A stretch of 64,000 nt of DNA from Eucommia ulmoides (lineage: Eukaryota; Streptophyta; Magnoliopsida; Garryales; Eucommiaceae): positions 59,227,231 to 59,291,230 of the forward strand of contig CM028329.1 in the NCBI GenBank assembly GCA_016647705.1, read 5' to 3'. Shown here piece by piece: positions 1 to 13,560 of the stretch. The position numbers and the translations under genes were made by a program. The notes under the pieces are model-generated. The model worked only from the letters and a program-made list of their open reading frames with translations, was not told the origin of the DNA and did no database searches. How positions within the stretch are numbered: position 1 is the stretch's first letter; the number at the start of each line of letters is the position of its first letter.

Positions 1-295
1 ATGTAATTATCGAGTTTAATATGAATTATTTTATAATAACAGGATGGTAAGTGTAATTTTTTCAAAATCTTAGCATGTAAGTAATGAGTATAGACCACAA
101 ATTCATATTAAACCACATAATCTATAATATAAATCACATCCCAATTTAAAAATGTCTGCTACAGTATTAAAGACATTTTTGGAAGGGAAAATTTTTTGGC
201 CTTTGGATCTCATATCCAAGGGCTAAGATTACTCCATCCATGAGAGACATTTTTGGCCTTAGATCACTTTTGATCCAATGTCTGAGATCAACGTT
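1..295. other. AT-rich sequence with no recognisable gene
   Basis: I see no coding potential or RNA gene here. From about 190 the sequence has the texture of a plant promoter or 5' UTR and runs directly into the CT-rich and tandem-repeat region. The 5' end of the large Helitron could lie here or further left, but no convincing A/TC boundary can be fixed. Confidence 0.5.
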
Positions 296-435
296 CTATC
301 TCTCTCTCTACAGACATTTTTTGCGCTCTCTCTCTCTCTCCAAACCGGTTCTCCTCATCACTAACGCTCTCTCTCTACAGACATGTGCTCCGCTCCCTCT
401 CACTCGCTCTCTCTCTCTCTCTCTCTCTACAAACC
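296..435. repeat. CT microsatellite cluster
   Basis: Several blocks of (CT)n separated by short unique spacers, with the phrase CTCTACAGACAT repeated at about 305 and 375. On the opposite strand this is (GA)n. Such CT stretches are common in plant 5' UTRs. The short reading frames across it are simple-repeat artefacts. Confidence 0.85.
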
Positions 436-540
436 GGTGCTCCGCTCCATCGCCTTCAGACACTACTGAGATCGTCGCCATTCTCCATTTCTCCGCCATG
501 TCGAAGACCGCCGCCACGGCCAGTTCCATCGCTTGAACCA

Positions 541-980
541 ACCGATCTAGGTACATCTCTCGCACTATTCTTCTATTTGGGAACCGATTTGGTTGTTGAA
601 TCTAGCCCTAGCACCGTTGATTTTGGGTTTTCAATCTCTCGATTTTGGAACAGAACACGGCGATCGATTGAGATTGAAGAGCCGCCAGTTCTATCGCCTG
701 AACTAACCGATCTAGGTACATCTCTCGCTCTATTCTTCTATTTGGGAACCAATTTGGTTGTTGAATCTAGCCCTAGCACCGTTGATTTTGGATTTTCAAT
801 CTCCCGATTTTGGAACAGAACACGACGATCGATTGAGATTGAAGAGCCGCCAGTTCCATCGCCTGAACTAACCGATCTAGGTACATCTCTCGCTCTATTA
901 TTCTATTTGGGAACTGATTTGGTTGTTGAATCTAGCCCTAGCACCGTTGATTTTGGGTTTTCAATCTCCCAACCGATCTG
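541..980 (+). repeat. 165-bp tandem repeat, about 2.7 copies
   Basis: The phrase ACCGATCTAGGTACATC begins at 541, 706 and 871, a constant period of 165 bp; the third copy is cut short near 970. Because 165 is divisible by three, a 202-codon frame (385-993) stays open through all copies as a 55-residue repeat containing the words STVDFGFSISRFWNRTRRS. I recognise no domain. It is more likely a frame opened by the repeat period than a gene, since it begins inside the CT microsatellite. Confidence 0.85.
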
Positions 981-1144
981 GTTGTTGAATTAGTTTTGTA
1001 TTTGAGTATTAGTTTTGGAATAGATTTTGGGTTTTCAATCTCCCGATTTTAGGTTTTCAATCACTGTTTAAATCCCGATTGGAATAGAAATAGAACAGTA
1101 CTCAATTTGAATTAGTTTTGGGTTTGAATATTGGAACAAAAATA

Positions 1145-3062
1145 GAACAAACACAGGTGATGGTCGATTGTCTGCACGGTGAGGGTCAATTGTAGTTCAT
1201 TGGTGGTTGTTGAATCTCCCAATCGACCTAGCCCTACCACCGTCGATCGATCGCCGAAACCTTCACCGTCGCCCTAAATTAAATTAGTTTTGAGTTTGAA
1301 ATTGAAATCAATTTTGAAACAGAAATAGAATAGAAGACGGTGATGGTCGATTGTTTGTACGGCAAGGGTTGATTGTGGTTCATTGTTGGTTGTTGAATCT
1401 CCCAACCGACCTAGCCTACCACCGTTGATCAATCGCCGAAACCTTTACCGTCGCCCTAAATTGAATTAGTTTTGGGTTTGAAATTGAAATCAATTTTGGA
1501 ACAGAAAATAGAACAGTATGCTTGAAATTGAAATCAATTTTGAAACAGAAATAAAACTGAAGACGGTGATGATCGATTGTCTGCACGGCGAGGGTCGATT
1601 GTGGTTCATTGGTGGTTGTTGAATCTCCCAACTGACCTAGCCCTACCATCGTCGATCGATCGCCGAAACCTTCAGCGTCGCCCTAAATTGAATTAGTTTT
1701 GGGTTTGAAATTGAAATCAATTTTGGAACGGAAATAGAAAAGTATGCTTCGAATTGAAATAAATTTTGGAACAGAAACAGTGATGGTCAATTGTTTGCAC
1801 GGCGAGGATCGATTGTGGTTCATTGGTGGTTGTTGAATCTCCCAACCGACCTAGCCTTACCACCGTCGATTGATCGCCGAAACCTTCACCGTCGCCCTAA
1901 ATTGAATTAGTTTTGGGTTTGAAATTGAAATCAATTTTGGAACAAAAATAGAAAAGTATGCTTGAAATTGGTTCATTGGTGGTTGTTAAATCTCCCAACC
2001 GACCTAGCCCTACCATCGTCGATCGATTGCCGAAACCTTCACCGTTGCCCTAAATTGAATTAGTTTTGGGTTTGAAATTGAAATCAATTTTGGAATAGAA
2101 ATAGAATAGAAGACGGTGATGGTCGATTGTCTGCACGGCGAGGGTCGATTGTGGTTTATTTCTGGTTGTTGAATCTCCCAACCGACCTAGCCTACTACCA
2201 TCGATCGATTGCCGAAACCTTTACCGTCACCCTAAATTGAAATAGTTTTGGGTTTGAAATTGAAATCAATTTTGGAACAGAAAATAGAACAGTATGCTTG
2301 AAATTGAAATCAATTTTGGAACAAAAATAGAACTGAAGACGGTGATGGTCAATTGTCTGCATGGCGAGGGTCGATTGGGGTTCATTGGTGGTTGTTGAAT
2401 CTCCTAACTGATCTAGCCCTACCACCGTCGATCGATCGCCAAAACCTTCACCGTCGCCCTAAATTAAATTAGTTTTGGGTTTGAAATTGAAATAAATTTT
2501 GGAACAGAAATAGAAAAGTATGCTTGAAATTAGTTCATTGGTGGTTATTGAATCTCTCAACCGACCTAGCCCTACCACCATCGATCGATTGTCGAAACCT
2601 TCACCGTTGCCCTAAATTGAATTAGTTTTGGGTTTGAAATTGAAATCAATTTTGGAACAGAAATAGAAAAGTATGCTTGAAATTGAAATCAATTTTGGAA
2701 CAAAAATAAAACAGAAGATGGTGATGGACGATTGTCTGCACAGCGAGAGTCGATCGTGGTTCATTGGTGGTTGTTGAATCTCCCAACTGACCTAGCCCTA
2801 GCACCATCGATCGATCGCTGAAACCTTTACCGTCACCCTAAATTGAATTAGTTTTGGGTTTGAAATTGAAATCAATTTTGGAACAGAAATAGAAAAGTAT
2901 GTTTGAAATTGAAATCAATTTTGGAACAGAAATAGAACAGAAGACGGTGATGGTCGATTGTCTACACGGCGAGGGTCGATTGTGGTTCATTGGTGGTTGT
3001 TGAATCTCCCAACCGACCTAGCCCTACCACCGTCGATCGATCGCCGAAACCTTCACCGTCGC
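1145..3062 (+). repeat. Degenerate minisatellite array, ten copies of a 150-230 bp unit
   Basis: The landmark CCAACCGACCTAGCCCTACC followed by ATCGATCGCCGAAACCTTCACCGTCGCCC recurs ten times, near 1218, 1401, 1627, 1840, 1993, 2177, 2402, 2556, 2781 and 3008. Between landmarks lie AT-rich spacers built from GAAATTGAAATCAATTTTGGAAC in one or two copies, so the unit alternates between a long (~225 bp) and a short (~150-180 bp) form. The short minus-strand frames here are shadows of the repeat. The array shares words with the 165-bp array just upstream and probably derives from it. Confidence 0.88.
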
Positions 3063-4840
3063 GAGAAATATATAGTATACGCTCATTCACGTGCCTTTGC
3101 TTTAGAGAGAGAGAGAGTGTAGCTAGAGAGAGAGTAGATAGAGGTAACAATGATTATTTGGAAAACAAAAGCATGTTTAAAGTGGATTGATTAGCTATCT
3201 TGAACAAGAATAGAATCATTGAACAAGAATAGAATCATTATAACACTTATTATTTGGCAAAAAAAACCACTCCTATAAAGAGAGAGAATACTCATATAAA
3301 TAACATTTTTTCCTATCATTGGAAGAGGCAACTTTAATGAAGATTAGTTTTGCATTTTTCTTTTAGTTGATATATAAGAGATATTTCTATCCTTTTGAGA
3401 AATAGCTTGCAAAATATTGTCTTTTATTTTTAATTTTCTCTGTTTTTCTGTCTTGTTTTTTTCTTTTTCTTTTTCTTTATCTTTTTTATTTTTGTTTTTC
3501 AATTACTTTTGTATTTTGAAATCACCGTTGATTTTGGGTTTCAAATTGAAATCAATTTTGGAATAGAAATAGAACCGTATGTTTATCCTTCACCTCATCG
3601 CCGTGAAATATAACAAAAATAGAACAATATGTTTATCTCTTTCTTTTTTTTCCCAGATTCATCGTCTCTCCTACCTGGATTTATTTAGTTTACTTGATCT
3701 ATATCCTTCACCTCCTTCCCGTCTAGATTGAGTCAACTCAGATAGAACGATATGTTTATCTCTCTCTCTCTCTCTTTTTCTCTAGATTCATCGTCTCTCC
3801 TACCTGGGTTTATTTTGTTTATATTGTGCAGTGTCTATACCAACATACTGTTCTACCTGAATTTCTTTGAGTCCATTGTATTGGTTTACTTCAAATTTGG
3901 TTTTTTCTCTCAGTTCACTGTTTTGGTTTGTATTCCATTTTGTTGATCATTTGTAATTTGGTTTGAATCTTTCGCTATATTTGTGTGTAGACTATTTGGT
4001 TTGAATCATTCAAGGATGGGTAGATAACTATTTTTCCCAATGGTTTCTCTGTAAATCAATTTTCAAAAGGTAACGGCTAAACTCTGCCATTGAAAGGTAA
4101 TGGCTAATTTCTTCTGCCATCGAAAGGTAATGGCTAATTTACTGCTTCCTAGGGTTTTACATCAATGTTTATCTACCAAATCTGTCAATCATTTGATTTT
4201 TTTCTTTGCTCTTACTTTTGAAAGATATCTTAATTTATCTGCATTAGTGACCAATATTATCTCTATTTCTGATGGAATATAGGACTATTTTGTTTTATCT
4301 TGATCTCCATAAATGTGTTAGATTATAAATATTGTCTCTTTCAAAAGGTAACGAAACGGTTGATTTCTTCCACCATCAAAAGGTAACGACTAATTTATGA
4401 CTTTTTATGGTTCTACATCAATATTGTTTTTACCAAATCTATCAATCGTTTGATTATTTTCTTTACTCTAGTTCTGAAAGATATCTTAATTTACCTGCAT
4501 TACTGACCAATATAAGATTAATAGTTTGTTTTATCTTGATCTCCATGAATATGTTGAATTATGAATATTATTATATTAGTTTTAGAACTATCCATGTTTT
4601 CGTTTTTCAATTGTCAATTTTTTAATTTATTTTATTTGGTTTTATTTCAGTTTCTGATCCAAGTTGGCAACGATGAAGTCAATTAATTGTTTTTTCCTTG
4701 AAAGTTTGCTTGAAGTTATTTTTTTATCATCTATCTTATATATTATAACTTTTTATCCTAAAAGAAATCAAACACTATTAAAAATATATAATTGTTTTAA
4801 ATATCTTTTTTATATCTTTGCGGTTCATTCTTTTAAGGAT
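3063..4840. other. AT-rich region with two short tandem duplications, upstream of the Helitron coding region
   Basis: No gene recognised. A ~125-bp phrase including CATCGTCTCTCCTACCTGG occurs near 3660 and 3790. A ~270-bp segment beginning with AAAGGTAACGGCTAA and running through TTTTACATCAATGTTT occurs near 4110 and 4385. Several CT and T tracts are present. It probably belongs to the 5' part of the Helitron, as leader or intron, but I cannot place the element's 5' terminus. Confidence 0.5.
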
Positions 4841-5329
4841 AACGGAATAGCCATGCAAAATAAAGATGCAAACTGCAAAGGAAATGAGAAAGGAAAAGAG
4901 AGCGTTCCTCCCAATTTGGTATGAATATTTTAGTTATCAAACTATCTTTACAATTTTTATTGATTGAACATGTTTAAATCTAATTTCATACACCATTATT
5001 ACGTCAATAATGTAAATCTATAGTTTTCATGATTTTTCTCTAAAACATTTAAACACTTGAAATACACTTCAACATAGATAAAAAATTAAACACGTCGTTC
5101 GTTTTTTCCATATCTCTAGAACGTATCAACAACCTCCTTGGCCCAAAAAAAGAGAAGGGAACGAGAAAGAGTTGAACAAGCTCATAAAAAGAGAGTACGT
5201 ATACACTTCGCTGTGCAATGTGAACAGATATGTAATCTTTCTTTCGTTTGTTTGACCGAATCATAAAACAATTTTTCACCAACTTAATTGCATGGCCAAT
5301 GATCATTTTGATCTCAATAATATATAGAA

Positions 5330-5910
5330 CAAATCAAAAGCTGCCATCTCACAACGAGCTCGAAGGAAAAGAGAGAGAGAATGTCATACTGAGCCTGCAA
5401 CTGGCCCATCCATCATACATGTTCCACAACCGCTAACGGTCATGGACATTAATAATGATCTAACTGATACACCAATGGTGGATGCCGAAATGATTCAAGA
5501 TGAACAGGTGTGTCGCCTACTCTTTAACTATATCTTGCTATAGTTAAATTCGAATAAATGATATTTATATTGCTATAGATCGTATCAAAAGCTGCACTAG
5601 CACAACGAGCGAGAAGACAACGTGAGAGCATTAGTCATCAGCTTTTGTGTTGTACAAATGGTGGATTTATGACTGAAGATTTGCAACGACCCATGACTGT
5701 GGATACCGAACATGCTACAAATACAAACTTATCTCCTATGCCCATTATCGATGAAGAGTCAATTTTACAAGATGAACAGGTGTGATCCAGTTAATTATCT
5801 AAACTAATGTGCATTACATTTACTTTGACTATGTTAATAATTATTTGACGATAACCACGTAGAACATATCGAACGTTGCTCCTGCACAACGAACGGGAAG
5901 AAAACGTAAT
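5330..5910 (+). pseudogene. Three related small exon-like modules 5' of the Helitron Rep domain
   Basis: Three segments start with the same coding phrase, a short hydrophobic lead followed by AQRARRQR-like basic residues: about 5334, 5583 and 5868. The first two end in CAAGATGAACAG followed by GTGTG, which looks like a splice donor (about 5508 and 5779). The second reads openly as roughly 66 residues including CCTNGGFMTEDLQ. In plant Helitron proteins the N-terminus before the Rep domain is variable and basic; here it seems to have grown by exon duplication. The link to the downstream frame is uncertain because a TAG at 6119-6121 precedes the conserved start. Confidence 0.5.
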
Positions 5911-6124
5911 AGAGCGGAATTGCAACCAAACTTCTTAGATTCCGATCATATATGCTAAAATTATCATCTCTTCCTAGATCATTTAAGTTGTTAGGATTAA
6001 ATTAATGAATTATTTTCTCCTTTGGTGTAGGCCAACATTTGCGGGTGAATGTTTTGATGAAAGCCAAGCCAATGATGACTTGGAAAATATACCAATTAGT
6101 CGTTTCGATAATACAACGTAGAAT

Positions 6125-9100
6125 CATCATTGTCTAGGTAAAATGGATGTCCTGTGCACTTATTGTTCTGCTTTGCATTGGATAGACGAAAGATTGTTTA
6201 AATCAACAACAACACGTCTTTTATTTGGAACATGTTGCTTACAAGGTAAGGTTAGATTACCTTTGCTCACAATGTCACCTCTACAAATCAAAGCATTATT
6301 TGATGGGATAGATGAAAGATCTATATCATTCTATCGTTACATTCGAGAGTACAATGCAACAAATGCTTTTACAAGCCTTGGTGTTAGATTGGATCAAAGA
6401 GTATTTACTGGAAGAGGTCCAACATCATTTACTACTCATGGTGAACTACGCCATCGAACATGATCATTAATTCCTGAAGACAGACAAGATCCTATTTACG
6501 CCTAATTGTATATTTATGATCCGGCGCACGCTCATAGTATTAGATGTCACAGAAATCCTTCTTTGAGAAGTGATGTTCTACAAATTATTCAAGATAGTTT
6601 GTTGCAATACAATGCATTCACGAATAAGTTTCAGCAGGCTCACGCAATTCTAAATCAACTGGATTTGAATTTTCAAACGTTGCCTGCAATTCTTCAATAT
6701 AATTCAAGTGCAGATCAACGACGGTACAATTTGCCTACAACGGATGAGGTTGCAGTCATATTACCAGGGGACGGAACTCATTTTGGCAGTATAAGGGACA
6801 TTGTTCTACACTTAAGGGCTGGTAACGAATTATTGAGAATTAATGAATGTCATCCTGCATATTTACCGTTGCATTATGTTCTATTCTTTCCTTTTGGTGA
6901 GCTTGGATGGGAACCTGGATTTAGACAGTGGGATGTGTTAAATGGTCAACATACAGATGATCGATTAACTCAGATGCAATTTTATAGTTATCAATTGTTT
7001 GAACGACCGAATGAGTACTCATCGATTCTAAGGGGTGAAAATTTATTCCAAGAATTCTTGGTTGATGCTTGGGCTGCAACAGAGCAAAATCGATTGAATT
7101 ACTACAGACTTAATCAGTCAAATCTACGTGCTGAACTATATCAAAACCTTACTGACATATCATTTGACGGGTTGGGACCTGATCAAATAGGTAGGCGAAT
7201 AGTTTTACCTTTTTCATTCATTAGTGGACCAAGGCATATGTTTGAAATATTTCAAGATTCAATGGCTATAACGCGTCACAACCATCATCCAGACGTTTTT
7301 CTAACTATGACTGCAAATCCTCATTGGAATGAAGTGACTTCAGCCTTACTTCAGAATCAAAAGCCAAGTGACCACCCATACTTAATTGCCCGTGTTTTTT
7401 AACAAAAGAGGAATGCTTTGATGAAAGATATTGAAAAAACACAAGTTTTGGGGAAAAAAGGTTACCCATATTTTCACAATTGAGTATAAAAAAAGAGGAT
7501 TGCTACACATGCATTTGCTTATTTTTCTTGACGGGCCACATAAAATTCGAACATGTGATCAAGTGGATCGAATAATATGTGCAGAATTCCCAGATTAAGT
7601 AAAAGAACCAAAGCTTTTTCAGACTGTAAAAAAATGTATGGTTCATGGGCCATGCGGCATTCGAAATCCAAAATCTATTTGCATGGAAAATGGCAAATGC
7701 ACGAAGAGGTATCCAAGGGTTTGAGCAAATGAAACAACAATGGATCAAGATGGTTATCTCATTTACCGTCGTCGTAATAATGGTAAAGTTTATACTGTTA
7801 GAGGACACCAAGTTGATAATAGGGATGTCGTTCCTTACAATCCGCACCTTTCAAGAATGTTTGATTGTCATATTAATGTTGAGGTTTGTACCGAAATTCG
7901 ATGTGTTAAATATATTCACAAGTATATCTACAAAGGTGGGGATAGAACAACATTAACTTTGGGAGAAATAGATGAAATCATGCAATATCTTGATGCAAGA
8001 TACATTGGGCCATCGGAAGCGGCTTGGAGACTTTTTAGTTTCCCTTTGCATGACGAGAGTCCAAATGTTGTACGATTGGAAATCCATTTGCCTGGAATGC
8101 ATCAAGTTCTCTTTAATCCTAATGAAAGTATGGAAGCTATTGTTTCTAGGACAGAATCACAAGTATCAACTCTTACGGGTTATTATTCTTATTGCGCAGC
8201 ACATGAGGATACGCGTGCATATACTTATCAGGAGTTTTCCCAATACTTTATTTAGATGAAAAATGAAAAAAGATGGAAACCAAGACAAAAAGGGTTTGCT
8301 ATTGGTAGAATATACTTTGTGCCTCCCAATTCGGGTGAACGATTTTATCTACGTCTACTATTAACAGTTACCAAAGGACCAAAGTCATTTAAGTACCTAC
8401 GTACCGTGAATAACTTTGAACATGTGACATTTAAGGCAACATGTGTGGCAATGGGACTCTTAGAAGATGATGGTGAGTGGATACAATGTCTTCAAGAAGT
8501 GTCCATCATTAGAACTGGTCATCAGTTAAGGAGATTGTTCTGTGTACTTCTAACATATTGTGTACCGATAAATCCACATGAATTATGGGATCGATTTTCA
8601 TTGTATTTATGTGATGATATACCACATAAACTACATATTTCATACAAAATTTCTGACCCAACTGAAGACCAGATAAGAGATTATGGTTTGTATCTTTTGA
8701 ATCAACTATTGCAAGAATGTGGCAAAAGTTTAATTGATTTTCCACCAATGCCATTACCTGTAATGGATTGGAATACAATTGTAGGAAATAGGCTAATATG
8801 GGAACACATACAATTACAACATAGGGCGCAACGATTGGATGTTGAGACTAACATCGATCGCCTTAATGATGGGCAACGTAGTGCTTATGAATCAATAATT
8901 TCTTTCGTGTTTGCTAACAGAAGAACTATGTTCTTCCTCAATGGTTGTGCTGGTACTGGAAAAACATTTCTCTATAATACAATTACAACAAAATGTCATT
9001 CTCTTGGTCATATTGTTATTTCAGTCGCATCGTCTGGTATAGCATCGCTATTACTAAAAGGAGGCCGAACGGCACATTCTACATTCCGCATCTCATTGGA

Positions 9101-10331
9101 CATACTGAATAATTCAGTATGTGGTTTCAGTAAACAGTCGTTGCATTCTGAGTTGTTTAGGGAAACAAAACTTATTATTTGGGATGAAGTTCCAATGCAA
9201 CATAGATACTGCGTTGAAACTGTCGATCGAACGTTGCAAGATATTTGAGATAACAACAAGACATTCGGGGGTATAACTGTAGTACTTGGGGGAGATTTCA
9301 GGCAAATCCTACCTATTATACCAAAAGGAGTCCGCCAGCAAATTGTTGCTTCGACGTTGAGACGTTCCAACCTTTGGAAGCATATTACTGTCTTGACACT
9401 GGAATTAAACATGCGCTTAAGTAGCACAAACAATCGAAATACGGAATTCTCTGAATTTCTACTTCAGGTAAACTGTAGTTGTCGTTATCGAGTTTTACAA
9501 TTTGTGAATACTTAATTACTTTTTCAAAGTAACTAAATTGGATGTTTATGTTTCAAATTTCAGATTGGAAAGAATCCTCATGAAAGTGTACAGTTGCCAT
9601 CAAACATATACTGTTGTCGTAATATCGATAAATTAATATCATCTGTTTATTCAGGGCTTAATACGCCAAGTATTGTCACTCCTACGTTTCTTACTGAGTG
9701 AACCATTCTTTCTCCACGAAATCATGATGTTAGCGTAGTAAATTCAAAGGCTTTAGAAATGTTTCCTGGCGATACCATTACGTACTTGGCAGCGGATAAA
9801 ATGTCTAAAGAAGATAGAGCTGATCCTCAAATTACAAATCGGTATCCTAATGAGTATTTGAATTCATTAGACCCCCCTGGATTGCCCCCTTTTAAGCTAG
9901 ATCTTAAAGTTGGTTGTCCAATTATGTTGCTGCGAAATATCACACCGAGTAAGGGGCTTTGCAATGGCACAAGATTGATTGTTGTAAAATGTGTCTCGCG
10001 TGTAATTGAGGCAAGAATTTTAACTGGGGAAAAAGCTGGAAATACTGTGTTCATTCCAAGAATTTCTTTGACACCTTCAACTACTGAATTTCCGTTCAAA
10101 ATGATAAGAAGCCAATTCCCGGTTCGTTTGGCATATGCCATGACCATCAATAAATCCCAGGGACAGTCTGTAAAATATGTTGGAGTTGACTTGACTATGC
10201 CGGTGTTCAGTCATGATCAACTTTACGTTGCTCTATCGAGATATACGTCATTTGATCGATTGAGTGTCCTACTACCTGATCGGGGATTTCTGTCAACAAC
10301 GAACATCGTTTATCCTGAAGTCCTGTTATAA
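6125..10331 (+). pseudogene. Helitron Rep/Pif1 helicase, broken by stops and a frameshift
   Basis: Translation follows the plant Helitron-helicase family end to end. In order: a zinc-finger-like N-terminus (CTYCSALHW near 6155), the 'Helitron helicase-like' Rep domain with the HUH motif His-Met-His at 7506-7514 and the two-tyrosine motif KYIHKYIYKG near 7908-7937, then a Pif1 helicase with Walker A GCAGTGKT (8943-8966), Walker B IIWDE (~9173) and C-terminal motifs TINKSQGQS and LYVALSR. One intron, 9468-9563 (GT-AG), interrupts the helicase in phase 0. In-frame stops: 6461-6463, 6503-6505, 7400-7402, 7596-7598, 7722-7724, 8253-8255, 9246-9248 and 9699-9701, plus a frameshift between 7403 and 7473. 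Several stops fit C-to-T or G-to-A decay of methylated DNA (CAA to TAA, CGA to TGA, TGG to TAG). The catalytic residues are preserved although the gene cannot be translated intact. Confidence 0.9.
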
Positions 10332-10954
10332 TTTGTCTTAAATATCATAAAGGTACTAATGCCAATAAACAAATAATTTACCTTATTTTTTGATTTATGA
10401 GACCAAAATATTGATATGAATTTGACTATACAGGATTGAGATCTATTGGCTTAAATCATTGTACAATTAACCAAGAGGACTACAAATCAGTGGATTCAGA
10501 CAATAGGTATTCAATTAAATTTATAATTTCTAACACATTTTAATTTATTTTCTCAATCCTGTAATTGCTTCGGCGAAAACATAGTCACCTTATCTATTAA
10601 TCACTTAATCGCACTCGAACCAAAAAAGTTCCACGTGCACTGGGTGTTGTATTGGAGTATTGTTTATTTAGGATCGATTTCAACTTTCTATTGTCTAAAT
10701 TGTTTGTTATTATTGTTGTATTATTGATTGTTTATATTCTTTAAGAAATAGTAATCTTTTTTGAATTGAGTTGTGTGCGAAGGTGGTAGGTCCACCACTA
10801 GACTACCATCTGAAATTGATTTTGTGCATCTTTCTTAAGTAAGAATTTTCATGAATTTGCAGTGACTTGGGTGGTAGAAGAATTCATTAGACCATCTTGG
10901 ATTGCCCCTCATTTGGTGATATATTCTTGCCTAGCAAAAGGAGAATCGTTATGA
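10332..10954. other. Helitron non-coding 3' region, unique part
   Basis: AT-rich sequence just after the helicase stop. I see no RPA-like or other accessory gene of the kind some plant Helitrons carry. Confidence 0.5.
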
Positions 10955-13560
10955 CCCGAAGGCTTCGGTATGCATTTCTCATCTCATTGGTGTCTCATTT
11001 TATAATTTAAAAAAAAAAGGTACAAAAGCATTTTTGGATGTGTAAAGTGTAATTTGGTCTAACTATAAGGGTGCAAAGTATAATTAATCTTTTTTATATA
11101 ATAAAAATAGAATGCAATCGGATACTATCGATACACTAAAATTTAACATTTTCACTCCCCCAACCACAACGTATTAATCCTAATTAACGCACAAAAAGTG
11201 ATTCTTTATGAGCTGTAGGTATTGATTCTTCTCTTGAATCCGATTTTAGGCCATGAAATGCTCAAGTACTATTTTTTTTTATGAGTTGTGACAATTACTT
11301 TGAATCTAGTTTTATTTTACACTACAAGTAATTTTTTTATTTTTATTTTTTTTATAGCATGCATATAAAAACATCAAGAATGCACATTGGATATAGAAAA
11401 TCATTGTACTACTGTTAAAATTCATAAAGGTGAAATCATTTTTTTTCCTGAGCCAATACTTGGGAGTTGAATCTCACTATTTTTACCCCTTCCTCTCTCT
11501 GATGTTGATTGACGAGGGTTTAAAGTGTCCATTCCTAATTAATTTTTACTTCTATTATTTCTTTAAGTATTAGACTTTGTCTGATGTTCAACCTTCTTGC
11601 ATGTTCAGTTTCTGTGACTGGAGTTAATATTGCAACAGATCGGTTAGCAACTTGCAGAACTATGATATAGAAGTATATTTTTGGTGATTAAGGTAAGTTC
11701 CAGTAGTCCTCAGTGGTGAACTTATCATTACTAAATTTATAATGTATATGATTAATTGTCATTATTTGTCATATTGTGAAAGTTCATTGTGTTAGTCATT
11801 GTTTGAATGATTGTTAGTTGTTGTGTTTATTAATGTTGTGTTGTTTGAAAATATGAGTTGATAGTTTGGAATGTCAAATAAATAAAGGGGATTATGTCCA
11901 ATTTTCAAATATTAGAGTATCGTACAAACAAAGGGGATTATGTCTATATTTTAAATTTCTTATTAATCATGTTTGTTTATGCCGTGTTCATTACACAAAC
12001 AAGAGTTGATAATAGCACTAATGCCTTTCGTCCAATTGCAGTTGAAGAATGACTTTGAGTTCAGCATGTAGACTCGAATGCTTCGGTATGCATTTCCCAT
12101 CTCATTGGTGTCTTATTTTATAGTTTAAAAAAAAGGTACAAAAGCATTTTTTGATGTGTAAAGTGTAATTTGGTCTAACTATAGGGGTGCAAAGTATAAT
12201 TAATCTTTTTTATATAATAAAAATAGAATGCAATCGGATACTATCGATACACTAAAATTTAATACTTTCACTCCCCCAACCACAACGTATTGATACTAAT
12301 TAACGCACAAAAAATGATTCTTTATGAGCTGTAAGAATTGATTTTTCTCTTTAATCCGATTTTAGGCCATGAAATGCTCAAGTACTATTTTTTTTATGAG
12401 TTGTGACAATTACTTTGAATCTAGTTTCATTTTACACTACAAGTAATTTTTTTATTTTTTTATTTTTTATAGCATGCATATAAAAACATCAAGAATGCAC
12501 AGTGGATATAGAAAATCATTGTAGTACTGTTAAAATTCATAAAAGTGAAATCATTTTTTTCCTGAGCCAATACTGGGGAGTTGAATCTCACTATTTTTAT
12601 CATCTTTCTCTCTCTAATGTTAATTAACGAGGGTTTAAAGTGTCCATTCCTAATTAATTTTTACTTCTATTATTTCTTTAAGTACTAGGTTTTGTCTGAT
12701 GTTCAACCTTCTTGCATGTTCAGTTTCTGTGACTGGAGTTAATGTTGCAACAGATCGGTTAGCAGCTTGCAGAACTATAATATAGAAGTATACTTTCGGT
12801 GATTAAAGTAAATTTCAGTAGTCCTGGATGGTGGATTTATCATTACTAAATTTATAATGTATATGATTAATTGTCATTATTTGTTATATTGTTAAAGTTC
12901 ATTGTGTTACTTATTGTTTGAATGATTGTTAGTTATTGTGTTTATTAATTTTGTGTTGTTTGAAAATATGAGTTGATAGTTTGGAATGTCAAATAAATAA
13001 AAAGAATTATGTCCAATTTTCAAATATTAGAGTGTCATATAAACAAAGGAGATTATGTCTATATTTTAAATTTCTTATTAATCATGTTTGTTTATGCCGT
13101 GTTCATTACAAAAACAAGAGTTGGTGATAGCACTAATGCCTTTCATCCAATTGCAGTTGAAGAATGACTTTGAGTTCAGCACGTAGAAATTTATAAGTTC
13201 CAATAGTCTTGGGTGGTGGACTTATCATTACTAAATTTATAATGTATATGATTAATTGTCATTATTTGTCATATTATTAAAGTTCATTGTGTTAGTTATT
13301 GTTTGCGTGATTGTTAGTTGTGTTTATTAATATTGTGTTGTTTAAAAATATGAGTTGATAGTTTGGAATGTTAAATAAATAAAGGGGATTATGTCCAATT
13401 TTCAAATATTTGAGTGTCGTATAAACAAATGGGATTATGTCTATATTTTAAATTTTTTATTAATCATGTTTGTTTATGTCGTGTTCATTACAAAAACAAG
13501 AGTTGATGATAGCACTAACGCCTTTCGTCCAATTGCAGTTGAAGAATGACTTTGAGAATT
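10955..13560 (+). repeat. 1.1-kb tandem repeat inside the Helitron, two full copies and a partial third
   Basis: The phrase GCTTCGGTATGCATTT occurs at 10962 and 12080, an offset of 1118 bp, and the two units match over nearly their whole length. A third, partial copy of about 370 bp (13187-13560) repeats only the end of the unit, starting at the phrase AAGTTCCAATAGTC. Each unit ends with the same CAATTGCAGTTGAAGAATGA sequence, which resembles a splice acceptor and exon start. No protein coding is evident. Confidence 0.88.

Noticed and set aside
385..993. 202-aa frame with a 55-residue repeat
   Set aside because: The frame begins inside a CT microsatellite and stays open because the repeat length is a multiple of three. 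No domain or splice context; kept only as a repeat.
3060..3100. Possible Helitron 5' terminus (TATATAGTATACGCTCATTCAC)
   Set aside because: It lacks an A/TC junction and I had no second copy to compare, so the 5' end is left unresolved.
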